Assembly: GCA_032821775.1 (NCBI GenBank)
Contig: JAVLRN010000004.1
Coordinates: forward strand, 1,798,001-1,862,000
DNA from: Sanguinoderma infundibulare
Taxonomy: Eukaryota; Basidiomycota; Agaricomycetes; Polyporales; Polyporaceae
DNA: 64,000 nucleotides
Reading direction: 5' to 3'
Below are positions 1 through 12,630 of this stretch, one piece after another. The translations under genes were made by a program, and so were the position numbers. Positions within the stretch are counted from its first letter, which is position 1, and every line of letters starts with the position of its first letter. The notes beneath the pieces were generated by a model. The model did no database searches. It was not told where the DNA came from and was given only the letters and a program-made list of their open reading frames with translations.

Positions 1-1414
1 TCAATGCGCACCGCTGTGTATTTCGAACGTTATTCATGTCGGTATGGACTTCGGTATTCCGCAGCGGCATGCTGATCATGGTGTACTTACAGTTAACCGT
101 CACAACAAGACCGATGACCGATGCAGACCGACGCGAGCTGGTGTGGCGCGATGACTGGCGCAGAGTGACGAATATCAACTTTTGGGAAGTGATTGGAACG
201 CGAGAACTGACTCGAGGTCTTTGGGTCGGCATGGTGTGCGGCTGGGAACCTGATCAAGCATCTTATACCAGTCCGCAACGCATACATCCACATCAACTTT
301 CCTGCATGCGTTGACAGTTCGACGGGCACCACTCCGAGCCCCCACCTCCATCTCCTTTCCATCACGAACGACTACGCGGAACTCTGTAACTCTTCTGAGC
401 ACCCTTGACGCATCGCGAAGCAAGCAGGCCCCCCCCCCATGGTTTTCATCAGCCTCGCCGCGAGTTGGCACTCGACTCTTGGGCGTGATCCTCGCATGGT
501 GCGTGTCTCGAGTTCCGGCATTCTGCTTATTGAAGCCTTCGTTCAATGTTTGTTCCGCTAAGGACGCAGGAGACGCAATCCGGAGTGAGTGGCGTCATTG
601 AGCGTTTGCCACGCGAACGTTTCGATGGGCGCAAGATATCGGGCACGTCGGTAACAGGCGTACCTGTGCTGCGAGCAGCTTGTCCGGACTTAGCGGGTGC
701 CTTTAGGCGACATCGTCAGAAGACTCGCACACGTCCTGCTTGCTGTTGCTTCTCGTGAGAGCATCATGCCTTCATTCGTCGTTCGCCAACGTTCGTCGGT
801 CCGCAGAACAACCCAACCCAGAAAAGGGCATTTTCTAGGGTTTATAGCGAAAGTACGTTCAGATGCGGCGGGTCCTGGGAGCTGTGCAACTTACCATATA
901 TCGTAGCACTCTTCGTGGCGTTTGATCAAAGCCATTCAATCACCACCTCCGCCCTGTGTTGCAACGGCCAGATGCTATAAGAGCATGTAGCTGTTTGTCA
1001 GCTCACCATCGGGACGGCGAGCTCTTAACGTTCTGGAACGTCGGCCGTACGAGCTTCATATCAGGACGGCGTCCGAGTCGACGACGACAATCAATATTTG
1101 TCTCTCCGGCGCGTCCTCGGCTGTTCCGTAAACCGTCATGACAAAGATGGAAGCGCATGGTCATGCACATGCGTGGGTGTTCGCTCCATCTAGTTTGAAG
1201 TCTATGGACTGATCCATCAACCCGCATGCAGAGTGTACAATGCGTACAAAGTACTTATTTCCGTGACTGTCCACATCTGCTGCGCCGACGGCCAATCAGT
1301 GCTCCGGCGTTCACACATCCGATGGGTTGACACCAGATCTTCCTGGATATGATGCGATGGTGTTCCTGTCTTCGCTGTGCGTGCGGCGACCAGGTCAGCC
1401 GCGTCTGCAGCCGG
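1..1414. other. Region without recognisable gene
   Basis: Short open frames occur on both strands, but none shows a recognisable family motif, signal peptide or consistent exon chain. I see no RNA gene or repeat here. It probably is intergenic DNA upstream of the phospholipase B gene. Confidence 0.5.
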
Positions 1415-1422
1415 TATATATT
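1415..1422 (+). promoter_or_regulatory. TATA box of phospholipase B gene
   Basis: TATATATT lies about 100 bp before the phospholipase start at 1524, in a GC-rich setting. The spacing would allow a short 5' leader. Assignment rests on sequence and position only. Confidence 0.45.
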
Positions 1423-1523
1423 ACCCGCCTCGCTGCCTGAGCTTGACTGCCACTCCTCGAGTTCTGCGCCCCCACGTCTCCCAGGCCGACGGATTCACGC
1501 AGGGAGATCCGCAATCCCTAATC

Positions 1524-3696
1524 ATGCGTGTAGTACTCTCTCTCGTCCTCTATCTTACCTCCGTCTCCCTGGGAGCCGCAGCGCAGTTGGCTGCTGCAGT
1601 CGCATACGCGCCGACCCTACAAGCCTGTCCTCATGGCACCTCCCTCGTCCGTCGCGTCGGCTGCAACGCGGGAAAGCAGTCTCTCAGCGCTGGAGAAGCC
1701 CAATATATTGCTGCGCGGAAGTCCCACGTTACCCCAGACGCATGGAGGAAGTACCTGATCAGCGTACAGAGGCACACCGAGGTCGCGCTCCCGCACTACG
1801 TCGACGAGCTGCTCCTGGGATCGTGGGGGAAAGATGCGCTACCGAATCTGGGGATCGCGACGAGCGGTGGCGGGTATCGCGCGGCCATCTTCGGTGCGGG
1901 GATCCTCAACGCGGTCGACGGTCGCAACCAGACATCCGTGCGCGCGGGCACAGGAGGCCTCCTACAAGCCGCGACGTACCTTTCTGGCCTCTCGGGCGGG
2001 TCTTGGCTAGTGACGTCCCTCGCCCAAGCCAACTTCCCCATGCTCCCAGAGCTTATATTTGGACCCTCGCCTCCGCCGCCGAAGGGGTCGAACGCGTTTG
2101 GGGGGTGGCTCACCGAGATCGACCTGCTCCAACCAGGCGGCGCGAACACGACCGCGACGATAGCGTTCATCGGGGACCTTCTCGCGGAAGTCGCGCTGAA
2201 GTTCGCAAAGGGCTTCCCGGTCACCGTGACGGACGTGTGGGCTCGCGCGCTTGCGAGGCACTTCGCGAACGGGACGACTGCGGCGGACCTTCTCGACGAC
2301 ACTCTCACGCATGGCGCGGGGCTGACCTTCTCGTCGATCACGAACGCGTACGTTATTGTCTCTCTCTGCCACATCTCATTTGGGTTTGGTTCCTTGAACG
2401 ATCGCCGTCCGTTGACGCATGTGGTTTGACTAGGCCTTCGTTTGTGCATCACGCGCAGCCATTCCCCATCATTGTCGCGGACTCGTTGACCAGTCGCCAG
2501 AACGGGACCGCCGTTACAGAAGCGGGAGATATCGTTCCTTTGACTAATCCCATCTATGAGTTCAACGTGTGTGAGTGGACGATATTTGCGCGTTGATTCC
2601 CTGGTGCGCGAGGGCTTACATTCTTATCTGTAGTTGAGATGGGGTCATTCGATCCTTCGCTGGCAGCATTCACTCCGACCAAGTTCCTTGGCTCGCCCAA
2701 CGGTAGCGTGTGCGCGACCGGTTTTGACCAGAGCTCGTATGTTGCGGGCATTTCTTCAAACTTATTCAATGGATTCAATACTTCAGTAAGCCCTCCCTGC
2801 AGCTTTCATCCTTCGCTGTGCTCACCGGAATCCAACGGTAGTCGGCAGCGCTGGCCTCGTCCTCGGTCGGTGGCATCATCGCCGCTCTGCAAGAAGCGTT
2901 CCCAGCGAATGGCTTCCGCCTCGACACTGCGGAAGTTCCGAACCCGTTCTTGGGCGTGTCAAGCGCCACGTTCCCCGATTCTGACCAGAGATTGTTGAGT
3001 TTGGTCGACGGAGGGGAAGATGGCGAGGTGACGCCGTTCCAGCCGCTGCTCGTCAAGGCACGCGGCGTCGACACGATCATTGCCATCGACGCGGTGAGTA
3101 CTTCCATCGAAGGGATGCTTTATCTATCAATAGTCTGACATGATGCGTTCTCCCAGCCTGCAGACACGAACGACAATTTCGCTGCAGGAGAGTCTCTCAT
3201 CGTGCGTCCTTCCAAACTCGCAAAACGCCTTGCAGTAAGAGCTCACTGTCATGCATTCACATAGGCAACGCAAGCACGCGCGAAGTTGTTTAAGGGAACG
3301 TACGCCTTCCCGCCGGTGCCAACGTCGACGGACGTGTTCCTCGCCCAAAACCTTACGCGCCACCCGACGTTCTTCGGATGCAACAGTTCGCGGGGAAGCG
3401 GGGAGCCCCTCGTCATATACATTGCTAATGGTGGCCCGCCCCTGGGGCAGGCACCGTTGACGAACACGTCCACCGGACAGATTCAGTATCCGAACAGCGA
3501 GGTACAGGCGATGCTGGACCAAATCTTCGATGTCGCCACGCAGGGCATACCCGAACAAACCCAGAGCGGTCCTGAGAAGGATCCCCACTGGTCCGCTTGT
3601 CTCGCGTGCGCTGTCGTGGACCGCTCGAGACAGAAGGCAGACGTGCCAAGGAGCGGGGTTTGCCAGAGCTGTTTCGCTAGGTACTGTTGGAGTTGA
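1524..3696 (+). CDS. Secreted lysophospholipase (phospholipase B)
   Basis: Six exons (1524-2347, 2434-2570, 2634-2785, 2842-3093, 3157-3201, 3265-3696) join in frame to about 613 residues, the usual length for fungal PLB enzymes. The family removes acyl chains from phospholipids and lysophospholipids outside the cell. The start at 1524 gives a signal peptide (MRVVLSLVLYL, ending near GAAAQ). An earlier in-frame Met at 1377 would bury the signal sequence. Catalytic landmarks of the cPLA2-like PLB family are visible: ATSGGGYRA (oxyanion and Arg region), GLSGGSW with the nucleophilic Ser, and FEMGSFDP after the third exon junction. PFPIIVADS is also a family block. Several Cys and N-glycosylation sites fit secretion. 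No C-terminal hydrophobic GPI signal is seen: the protein ends FARYCWS. All junctions have GT-AG ends and matching phase, so the gene appears intact. Confidence 0.93.
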
Positions 3697-4272
3697 GCCG
3701 ACATGGCACTAGACTTGTAGTTTACGGTCTAAGCTTTTTGGCATATAAAGGATTCGGTTAATAGTCATGAGCCTACTTATAATTCGCATAGCTTGACAGA
3801 AACAAGAACCGCGACTGGTTTCAGACGAGCGGATGAGCGTGGAACGAGTTCCGAGACGACGCTGTTCCCAATGCGCGCCCCGCCGCGCGTCAGAGGCGTG
3901 TTTGTCCGTGTTAGGATCAGAAGCCGTTGGTAAACAGCGACAAATACTGGAACACGTTTTTTGTGCATGGGTCCTGGGCTGCGACGCTGATACGCATCGC
4001 GTTGGCATGATTCGCCTGACAGGTGCAGAAAAAATTGCTCAACCTGAGACGGGCCCCGTCGCTGAGAGAAAGGCGAGAGTTGGAGGCGGGTTTCAGCATA
4101 AACCATAACCCTACATGTGGCCGGTTTCCATATGCGGAAGCGGACAGTGGCCACGGGACAGGAGGCGTGAGCTTCGCTGCAGTGAACGGCTTTGTCGGGA
4201 CACCCACCTTGCTGTCCCCCTCGTCGATCGCCCACCACGACGGACGCCAGGTCCCCCGGTTTCTCCCGCTCA

Positions 4273-7200
4273 ATGGCTGCCTTCTTGTCGAAGGTCTTCC
4301 CTCGCAAGAAGGACAAAGAAGGGTCAAATAAACGTAACTCGTCTTCGTCGCTCCTCGAGGGAAAGTTCGAAGCCGTTTCGCCCACGGTCTCTCCGTCCGC
4401 CGCGTTCTTTATCGAATCCGCGCAGCAGCCGAAGGAGCGAGGCAGGCAGAAGGACAAGGAGAAGGAGAGTCCGTTCTCGCTTTTCAAGCCCAAGTCTCGA
4501 CCCGTCTCTCCGCCTGCGGACACGCCGAAAAGCGCGTCAGATGCACCCCACCTCACCCTGAACCTCCCCGTGCCGAGGGAGCAGCGTAGTCGCGCGCTCG
4601 GGGTCGTGTTCGGTGCCGATCCGAACGACACGAGCACCCTACCCGACAACGTGATCGGCGAGCGGCGACTGACGCCTCTCGAGACCCTGGTGCTTGTCAA
4701 GGCATGCTCACAAGCGATCATCGACAATGGAGGTGCGTCGCTATATCTTTGCTTTCATGTTCTACCCAGTGACTCTGCGATCGTGCGCATGCGGCGCGTG
4801 TAGGCCTCGACACCCTTGGCGTCATGCATCCTTTCTGGTATTCTGCGTCTCCCGACGTGCAGCGTAAGCTAATTTCGCTATTCATACTCTCGTTGGCTCC
4901 CAAAAGCCCCATCAACACGCTCTCTCCCTCTCCTACCCCGGCTGCAACCAACTTTGATACCGAGCTGGAGTTTACCCGTTCCCCTCACGATATCGCTGCT
5001 GTCCTCCGCTGGGGCCTCCGCCACCTCCGCCTCGAAGGAGACTCTTTCGGGCGCGCTTCCGGACCTTGGGATTGGTACCAGGCCTTTGCGGAGGCAGAGC
5101 GCACGACTTCATTCCCCCCAAACGCGTTCACGGACGCGTTGATCCCTCAAATCCCCCCTTCACATCATCAGTTGCTCGTTGCTACCCTCGACATCGTTTC
5201 TTCACTCGCGTCACATGCGGAACACAACAGTATTTCTGGGAGCAAGCTCTCCAAGTTCCTTGGACTTTGGCTCCTTACGGTGAAGAGGAATGAAAACGGG
5301 GAAGACTGGCTTAGCTTCTATTCCCGCTGGGAACGGGCAGGACGCATCCTCGAGCATTTGTTCCTGTCTCACATCCGGTATGTGCACTTCTGCTACCCTG
5401 TCAAAACGCTTATTTACTTTGACGCAGGGACGAAGCAGCGCGCAATACGATGCCTATACGGCTGACTGAGCTTGTGAAGAGCTATCCTTACCACGGCAAG
5501 AGTCCGTCAACAGACTCGGCCGACGACGATCTTTTACCGCGCCCCCGTTTCTCCACTCGTCGATACAGTGCCCTGTTCGTGCGTGTGGATACCGAAATCC
5601 TTGACGAGAAGGCTGCCAAGCCGAAGTCGCATCCGATCCGGCTCCTCTCCGATGCACTCAAGTCTGAGCTCGAGCTTTCGGATGCGCAATACCAGAGTGT
5701 CTGGGAGGCAATTCGTACCGCTGCTCTCGTGTCAGACGAGTCAGACCCCGTCCTCACTGCTGTCGACGACTACCCTTATTTGTCCCGTATCTTCGCAGAC
5801 GAGACCGCTCGTCTGCTGTCTTTCCTTCCTGCCGAGTTTGGTAGCGCGACTCCCACTGTGCCGACCATCCGCGTCCCCCGTCCTCCTCGCAGACGCTCCA
5901 GCTCAACGAACTCGCCTACGCAACCTCATGCTAATGGCAATGGTAAGGCAGAAACTAACGGCAAGGCGCAAACCAATGGCAGCCCGAAGCGCATCCCATC
6001 CTCGCCCACCTCTCCCACGGATTGGTCGGACTTCTCAACGGCTGGTTTCGGCGAGAGCACCCTGGGCACGGACTTTGCCAACACACTGCTCGACAAGGAT
6101 GTCGAGGTCACGAAGCCATCACCTCCCATGCAGCGCAGGCTAAGCTTAAAACGCAAGCCTACTTCGCCTCGGCGGTCCTCTGTCGACAGCCCATCGGCCG
6201 AGTCCACTGCTCGCGTAGCGGAACTCACCGCGCTTCCGTCCAAGGCTCCAACGTCGAAGTCGACAATCGTCAGCGTGATCAAGCTCGACGAGGCGTTCGT
6301 CGACTTCTGGAACGACGCGCTCCTCGATCCCGTCGCCGCTGACTGGCCAAATGCCATCGTCGCGCAGCTCAAGACGATCCCTGGCGCCGAGATCGACGGC
6401 AAGCCCATCGGCTGGCTCGTCCTCGAGCAACGCTTCGTGCCACCTCCGCCGCCGCCACAGACCGCTACGGGCACGGACGAGTCCGTCGCCACCTCCTCCA
6501 ACTCGCCGCTGCGCCGCGTGGCGTCGCCCAAGCCATCTATACGTTCCGAGTTCTCGGCGCGCAAGAGCGCGACGTTCTCGGCGGCGAAGAAGCGGCTGAC
6601 GTTCTTCTCGTCTACGAGCCAGACCATCTCCGGCGCGACGGCTCCGGCGAAGACGGGGACTTCGCGGAAGAAGCGGACGTCGAAAGCGCTGGGCGAATTT
6701 GGCGAGATCTTGCCCGAGGTCGAGGAGAAGCCCGAGGAGAAGGTAGCGGCGGAAGCGCCCAAGCAGGACGCGCCCCCCACCCCTCCTCCCAAGGCTGCTG
6801 AAGACCTTGTGGCCGCTCCTGCACCTGCTGATGCTGAGACGACGGAACCTCAGTCCCCGGCCACGCCTTCCGCCGACGATTTCCCCGCCGTGCCCGTTGT
6901 CGAAGGTCTCGCTGCCGCTGCCACTGCTCTTGCCGTGGCCCCCGTAGCAATCGAAGCGCTCAAGACCGAGGATGCGACGACGGAGCCAACGCCCATCGCT
7001 GCTGTCGAGGAGAAGGTGCCCGAGGTTTCTACGATCACAGATGAGGAGACGGTTTCTACGATCACAGATGAGGAGACGCTTCCGCCTGCCCCCGAGCCCG
7101 TTGTCCTTGCCAGGGAGACTCCCGGACCACAACTCGCGCTAGATACGAGCGAACCCGCGGCACACGTGGAGACCGCTGAGACGGTCGACGCCGTTGCTGA

Positions 7201-9021
7201 AGAGGCTGCATCGGAACCGACACCTGAGCCCGAGGTTGCGCTCGCTGCTGGAGTGACCGTGACCGCGACGGAGGATGTGCACGAGACCAGTCAGGTTGAG
7301 GAGGCGGCCGTGATCGCCGCTGAGGAGCCTGCGCCTGCCGAACCCGAGCCTGCGCCCGAAGCTCCTCCCGCGGAGCCCGAGCCTGTCGCGGAAGAGCCTA
7401 CTGCCGCGGAACCCGAGCCGGTGGTCGAGGCTCCTGCTGCTGAGCCTGATCCCCCCGTCGAGGAGGCGCCTTCTGCTGTGGAAGAGCCTGCCGCCGCGGA
7501 GGAGCCTGCTGCCGCCGAAGAACCTGTCGCCGCGGAGGAGCCTGCTGTCGAAGAGCCTCCTGCACCGCCGGCTGAAGACCCTGTTATCGATGTGCCTGCT
7601 CCTGCTGAAGAACCCGCCATCGAGGCTCCTGCTCCCGCCGAAGAACCTGTTGCCGAGGAATCCGCCGTCGAGGAGCCAGCCAGCGAAGAGTCAGTCGTCG
7701 AAGAGCCAGCCATCGAAGAGCCAGTCGTCGAAGAGCCAGCCATCGAAGAGCCTGCTCCTGCCGAAGAGCCCGCCGTCGAGGAGCCCGCTCCTGCCGAAGA
7801 TCCTGTCGTCGAGGAACCTGCTGTTCAGACTGCGGTTGAGGAGCCCGTGGCCGTTGAGGCCCCTGCCCCTGCTGAAGAATCCGTCGCTGAAGAACCCGCT
7901 GTCGAGGAGCCTGCTGTCGAAGACGCTGTTCCTGTTGAAGAGCCCCCCGCCGCCATTGAGGAGCCTGCCATTGAGGAGTCCGTCGTTGAGGAGCCCGCTG
8001 TCGAGGAGCCTGCTGCACCTGCCGAGCCTGAACCCACTCCTCCGGTTGAGCCTGAGCCTGAGGTTGCTCCTGCTGAGCCCGAGTCCGAATCTGCTCCAGT
8101 CGAGGAAGTCGCAGAACCTGTTCAAGAGAGTGCGCCTGCCGTTGAGGAGCCCGCTGTCGTCGAGGAAGCTCCTGCTCCTGCTCCTGAGCCCGAACCCGAG
8201 GCTGCGCCCGTCGTCGAGGAGGTTCCCGTTGTGGAGGCTGAGCCGGAAGCCGCTCCAGTTGCCGTAGTTGAAGAGACCGCTGCCGTTGCTGAAGAGGCTG
8301 CGCCCATCGTCGAGGAAGCATCTGATGCTGTTGAAGAGCCTGTCGTGGAGGAACCTGCTGTTGTGGAGGACCCCGCTGTTGAGGAAGCGCCTGCCGGTAC
8401 GTTGATCTGTGTCATATATTCTCCTTCTCGTCTCACTTGTATGCCGCAGCGGAGCCAGCACCCGTGGAGGAGCCAGCACAGGAAGCTCCTGCTGCCGAGG
8501 CGTCTGATCCTGAAGTCGCCGCTGAGCCTGAGGCGGAGCCCGAGCCCGAAGCTCCTACGCCGGCGGAGGAGACTGCCATTGTTGAGCCTGAGCCGACTCC
8601 GGAGGAGTCTCCCGCCGTCGAGGAGACACCTGCTGCTCTCGTTGAGGAGGCGAAGGAGGAGGCCGCACCTGGACCTGTTGAGGAGCCCGTTGTCGAGGAG
8701 CCCGCCGCGCCTGCCGTCGAGGAACCTGCCGCACCCGCTGTCGAGGAGTCCGACCCTGCTGTCGAGGAACCAGCTCCTGCCGTCGAGGAAACCTCCGTTC
8801 CTGTTGTTGAGGAGAGCGTGCCCGTAGGGGAAGAGTCTGCGGCTGCAGCGCCAGCTGAGGCTGTCGAGGAGGTTACCCCCGCGGAAACTGCTGTCGAACC
8901 TACGCCTGCATCAGAAGCGCCTGTTGCGGAAGAGAAGCACGAGAACGGAACTGCTACTGAACCACGCGAAGGTGATGAAAAGCTTGCCGCCACTGAAGGT
9001 AACGGCTCTGTCGAAATCTAA
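4273..9021 (+). CDS. MSB1: Msb1/Mug8-domain polarity protein with long acidic repeat tail
   Basis: Four exons (4273-4732, 4804-5377, 5428-8396, 8450-9021) give about 1524 residues. The start is the ATG of MAAFLSKVFPRKKD; in-frame sequence upstream looks non-coding. Residues about 130-540 match the fungal Msb1/Mug8 domain, a RhoGAP-like fold. Blocks include LTPLETLVLVKACSQAI, LRWGLRHL and GLWLLTVKR. Yeast Msb1 works with Cdc42/Rho1 and formins at sites of polarised growth, so a bud or hyphal-tip role is inferred. The middle is Ser/Thr/Pro rich and basic, including RRSSSTNSP and RRLSLKRKPTSPRR, which could be phosphosites. The last third is a very long Glu/Pro/Ala/Val repeat ending GNGSVEI. The third intron (8397-8449) lies inside this repeat. 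Confidence 0.85.
7291..8990 (+). repeat. Coding low-complexity EEPA-type repeat
   Basis: Within the Msb1-like protein, units such as VEEPAVEEPAPAEEP recur for over 500 residues. Codons mostly keep the GAG/GAA-GAG-CCN-GCN pattern, so DNA repeats accompany the protein repeats. All three frames and the opposite strand stay open across it, which is a composition effect rather than evidence of overlapping genes. The repeat should be length-variable between strains. Confidence 0.9.
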
Positions 9022-9901
9022 GCACCCGCATAGCTGACCCGACATCTGTAGAGAGTCAGTAGTCGTTGCCGATATACCTAATGGCCTTGCCGCGCGTGGA
9101 AGCATAGACGTGTTTTAGCGGATTGCTTTGCACATCGGATGATACCCATGTCATTGACATTGTCTGTTCTCCTGATCACTGACTAGTTACCCGGTCCTGA
9201 GGTTATCGGACGTTCGTTCGTTTCATTATAATATGCTATCCCGCTATCCTTGTGGAAGCTCGCTCACCTGCTCGTGCTGACGATGTGTAGTTGTGTCGAG
9301 AATTAGTTGTAGTAATTCCGACGGTGTTATGATTTGCCGGATCTAAGTCGGTATCCATTATGTAGTCCCCTTCATCGCTAGTTGCTTAATAGTGTTACCT
9401 CCCCGTTCTGCAATCGCTCACTTTGTAGAACGGCTGACAATTATACATCTTTTTCGTTCAATGTTCGGACGTGTGGCTTTTGTTAGAGTCAGCGTACGAC
9501 ATGCGCTTTCGGTGACGCTTTTATGGATGGGAATGTGGCGTTTGGCAGCCATCAGGACGGGCTGTACATGCGTCCCGTGCTTACCGGTTCTGCTGCACTC
9601 CGCCGCTCTGTGACGATCCTGCGTTCATGCGGAACTTCCAACAAGTGTCGCCAACTGCCATTGTTTATTTCGAGGCGCAAGGCGGCCGAGGCGGGTGGAG
9701 GACGGAGGGTCGGAGGCCGAAATGGGGCGCTTTTTATTTTGGTAGGGGATTGGATTTGACACAGCCCTCCCGCCCATCTGTCAACGACTAGCGTCCCTCA
9801 TGCATCCCCGCCTCGTCCCGCTTTTGCCTTTCCCTTCTACCATCGTCTCTCACCTTCTCCGCGGCACCCGCCCATCCACAACAGACTGGACGTAGGACGG
9901 A
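9022..9901. other. Intergenic
   Basis: No coding signal, RNA gene or mobile element was recognised. The last 150 bases are CT-rich, as expected for a fungal promoter and 5' leader of the next gene. Confidence 0.5.
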
Positions 9902-10653
9902 ATGTCGGGATACGATGAGCGACTCCTTGCGAGTGCGCCGGCCGCCACGCGTGCGGAGAAACAGGTGCGTTTCATCCTTTTTGCAAATTGCTCGTCGAGT
10001 CCGTGCGTGCATGCGCATGCCATCGTGTCCGCACGGGAGATCACGGCAGCGGAAGGGGTGGGGGGATGACGGCGGCGCTGAATCGAGCGAGTACGGAATT
10101 GGGGAGCTAACGCGCCGGGGCTCTCGTGCAGGAAGGATACAACATCGATTTGCTAGAGGACGACCGGGGACGCTCTGGGGCTCGGTCCAACGCGGCGACA
10201 CCACCACCACCACCCGCCCTCTCTACCGATCACTCCAAGGCCGAGGCGGGAGGTTACGCCGGCTCTGCTCACAACGGCTACACGCCGGCCTCCGCCGCGG
10301 CGGAGAAACCGTGGTACAAGACCCGCAAGTGGCTGATCATCTTCCTCATCGGCGGTATCGTCGTCGTCGCGGCCGTCGTCGGCGGCGCGGTCGGCGGCAC
10401 GGTCGGGTCGAAGAAGTCGAACACCATCGCAGTGCCGTCGAGCAGCGCTACAGGCGGGAACCCAGGAGGGGGGCAGGCTGCAGCGTCGCGTTCAACCAGT
10501 GCAGCGAGCACGACAACTTCGGCGGCTGGCGGAGGAGGAGGAGGAGGAAGTGGAGGAACCGTCAACGTGCAGTCTCAGGGCAGCAATGAGCACGCCCAAG
10601 AGTCCGCCCCGCCCACGGTTGCCGCTGCCGCTGCTGGTGCTGGAGCTCAGTGA
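9902..10653 (+). CDS. Small single-pass membrane protein, Gly/Ser-rich
   Basis: Exon 1 (9902-9964, MSGYDERLLASAPAATRAEKQ without its last residues) joins exon 2 (10132-10653) in phase 0, for about 194 residues. The N-terminal 80 residues are polar. A basic stop (WYKTRKW) precedes one hydrophobic helix, LIIFLIGGIVVVAAVVGGAV, followed by a Ser/Thr/Gly/Ala-rich tail with a seven-Gly run. The arrangement resembles the cytosolic tail and type II anchor found at the N terminus of basidiomycete membrane-bound glycoside hydrolases, but no catalytic domain follows before the stop. It may be a free-standing anchor protein or an unknown surface protein. No precise function can be assigned. Confidence 0.65.
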
Positions 10654-12630
10654 GCTCGCGTTGGGCGTCGGCTGGTAATGGGATACCTCGACTGGTGCGT
10701 GCTTCTTGCCTGTCGATCTGCTGCTCGTGCTGACCAGGATTTTTAGTTGCCATCCTGCGCAAGATATCCCTCTATTTACATCATCCCGGACGGTATTCAA
10801 TCTATTGTTCATTCCCTTGTATGCTAGCCTAGCCTATATGCCCCCATTATTTGCTTCATTCCTTCCTCTCAAAACCTCGCTGGTCAAAATCTGATTTGCC
10901 CACGCTGTTCTGGACCCTTAGTGGATTGCGTGTTCTAGCTCAACTGATGGTCGTCGCTCCACCCGACATCGCGACAACATTGCAACTATCTGGCCCACAG
11001 CCGAAGACGTCGGGTGGTGTCAGGTTAAGAGCGTATCCGCGAGTGTCGGAGCATCAATTGCCATACGTAGTTATATGCTCTGGCGGCTGTGCGAATTTAT
11101 TGGCGAGGCAAGTGTGTCGATCGTTACGAGTTGCGAGCGGATATCAACTGACGCATCGCAAGCCAAAGGTTATTTTGGGTGCTGATTTCACGTCGAGCGG
11201 AGTGTGGTGTAATGCACACGTCCGACCTTGATGAGAAAATCATAGCTTCCACGCGCTGGAGCGAACTCCATACGGTGGTTGCAGGCAGACCCGTGAAGTT
11301 CACGTGGCGGGCAATGGTTCATGGTTCTTGCCAGGAGATTCTTGGGATATCAGTGCGCGACTTAGCGTGTCCTTGCTCCTCTTTCTTCTTCTGCAAATGA
11401 TGCGGACACGTTAAGTGGTTCCCAAATTTCCCATGATTATCCTGACATGAATCAGTGGATTTTATTTGCCGTGACAAGGATCCAGTCGAACATCTCATAA
11501 GGCATAGCGTCCGTACCTGGATTTTCCTTGTGGAGCGCTCGCTCGGCACCCACCGCAGTCTGCGCATTTGTCACTGAGGCCTTAGGCATCGTGAGCCTAT
11601 GCATCGTGAGATGCTCTACTGTACGATGTTCCAAAGCGTCGTGGTGCGGAAGTATTCTGCCTCGTGGTGGCGCGGCCAGTGGTCGTCATGCGCACATCCA
11701 CGCTGGCTTCGCACTGTATTGGCAAGAGGTGCGTTCCACATCTGCCACGGAGTTGCCTGGACTCATTGCATCGGCCGGCCAGGTCGCCAAACGGCCAAAC
11801 GGACACAGGGCAGCGTGGCGCCTTTGTTCAGCCACTGCATTATCGCAGGTGTACAGGCTGCAGCTGCTTCGCGAATATCAATATCGTGGGACAGAGGAAC
11901 AACGCTGCTCTTTCCGTCCGAGGCCCGTGGAAGCAGCACTGCCAGCGTCCTCGCCTGTGACATCCGCTGATGCCAAAACAGGCAATGGGGGCACGGCCGG
12001 GACGTGGGGGTTGGCCAACCTTTGCCAATGAAAAAGCGCAGATCCTGCCACAGCAGTTGTGGTCCTTCCGTTTATGCTTTCGATTGTTGTGGCAATGGCT
12101 GATTGTTTACTGATAGCTTCACCGTCGACCTTGTTTGCACAAACTTGGCTGAAGCCCCGATAAGTATTGTTTAGGTATATCAATGCTGCAGCGTAGGTGG
12201 TCCGTTTCTTCGGCAATCGGTCGTCGTGAGGATGATTCAAGTGCCAGTGCACGTTCCGGGTGAGTATAAGAGTGCTGTTTTTGTTCTGATCTGACATGTC
12301 ACAGTTTCCAGATAAACGCCTCGGTGGTTACAAGCTAGTTTGAGGCGACGAACGCGACTGGACAACGGTTGTGTTTTTGGCAAGAAGACGTAGGAAGCGG
12401 AAATCCGCACGAAGCTTTGGAAGGCTGTTCACAACCGTGGCTGTAAGGAAACAAACGACGCGGCCATGGGCGTTCCCCGGTAGCGGTCACGGGACCCGTC
12501 GCGTTATATCCCCCCCTCCCCTCCCACCTTCTTCACCCAACCGCCCTTCCGACTTCGCTCGCCTGACGCCTCTCCTTCTCCTCTCCACACACTCTAATTT
12601 TCTCTATCATTTCCCAGCCCACTGACTACA
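10654..12630. other. Intergenic, no gene recognised
   Basis: Open frames here are short, overlap each other on opposite strands and lack family motifs. The stretch before 12631 is CT-rich and probably the promoter and leader of the following gene. Confidence 0.45.

Noticed and set aside
3777..4727. 316-residue minus-strand open frame between phospholipase B and the Msb1-like gene
   Set aside because: It overlaps the first exon of the Msb1-like gene and reads as composition-driven Ser/Arg sequence.
6146..7132. 328-residue minus-strand open frame
   Set aside because: Arg/Gly/Leu-rich translation is antisense to the conserved coding exon of the Msb1-like gene and shows no family motif.
7291..8479. 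Long open frames on the minus strand (Ser/Thr/Gly/Ala-rich) opposite the Msb1-like repeat
   Set aside because: They are the mirror of the EEPA codon repeat; no start context, domain or splice signals support a separate gene.
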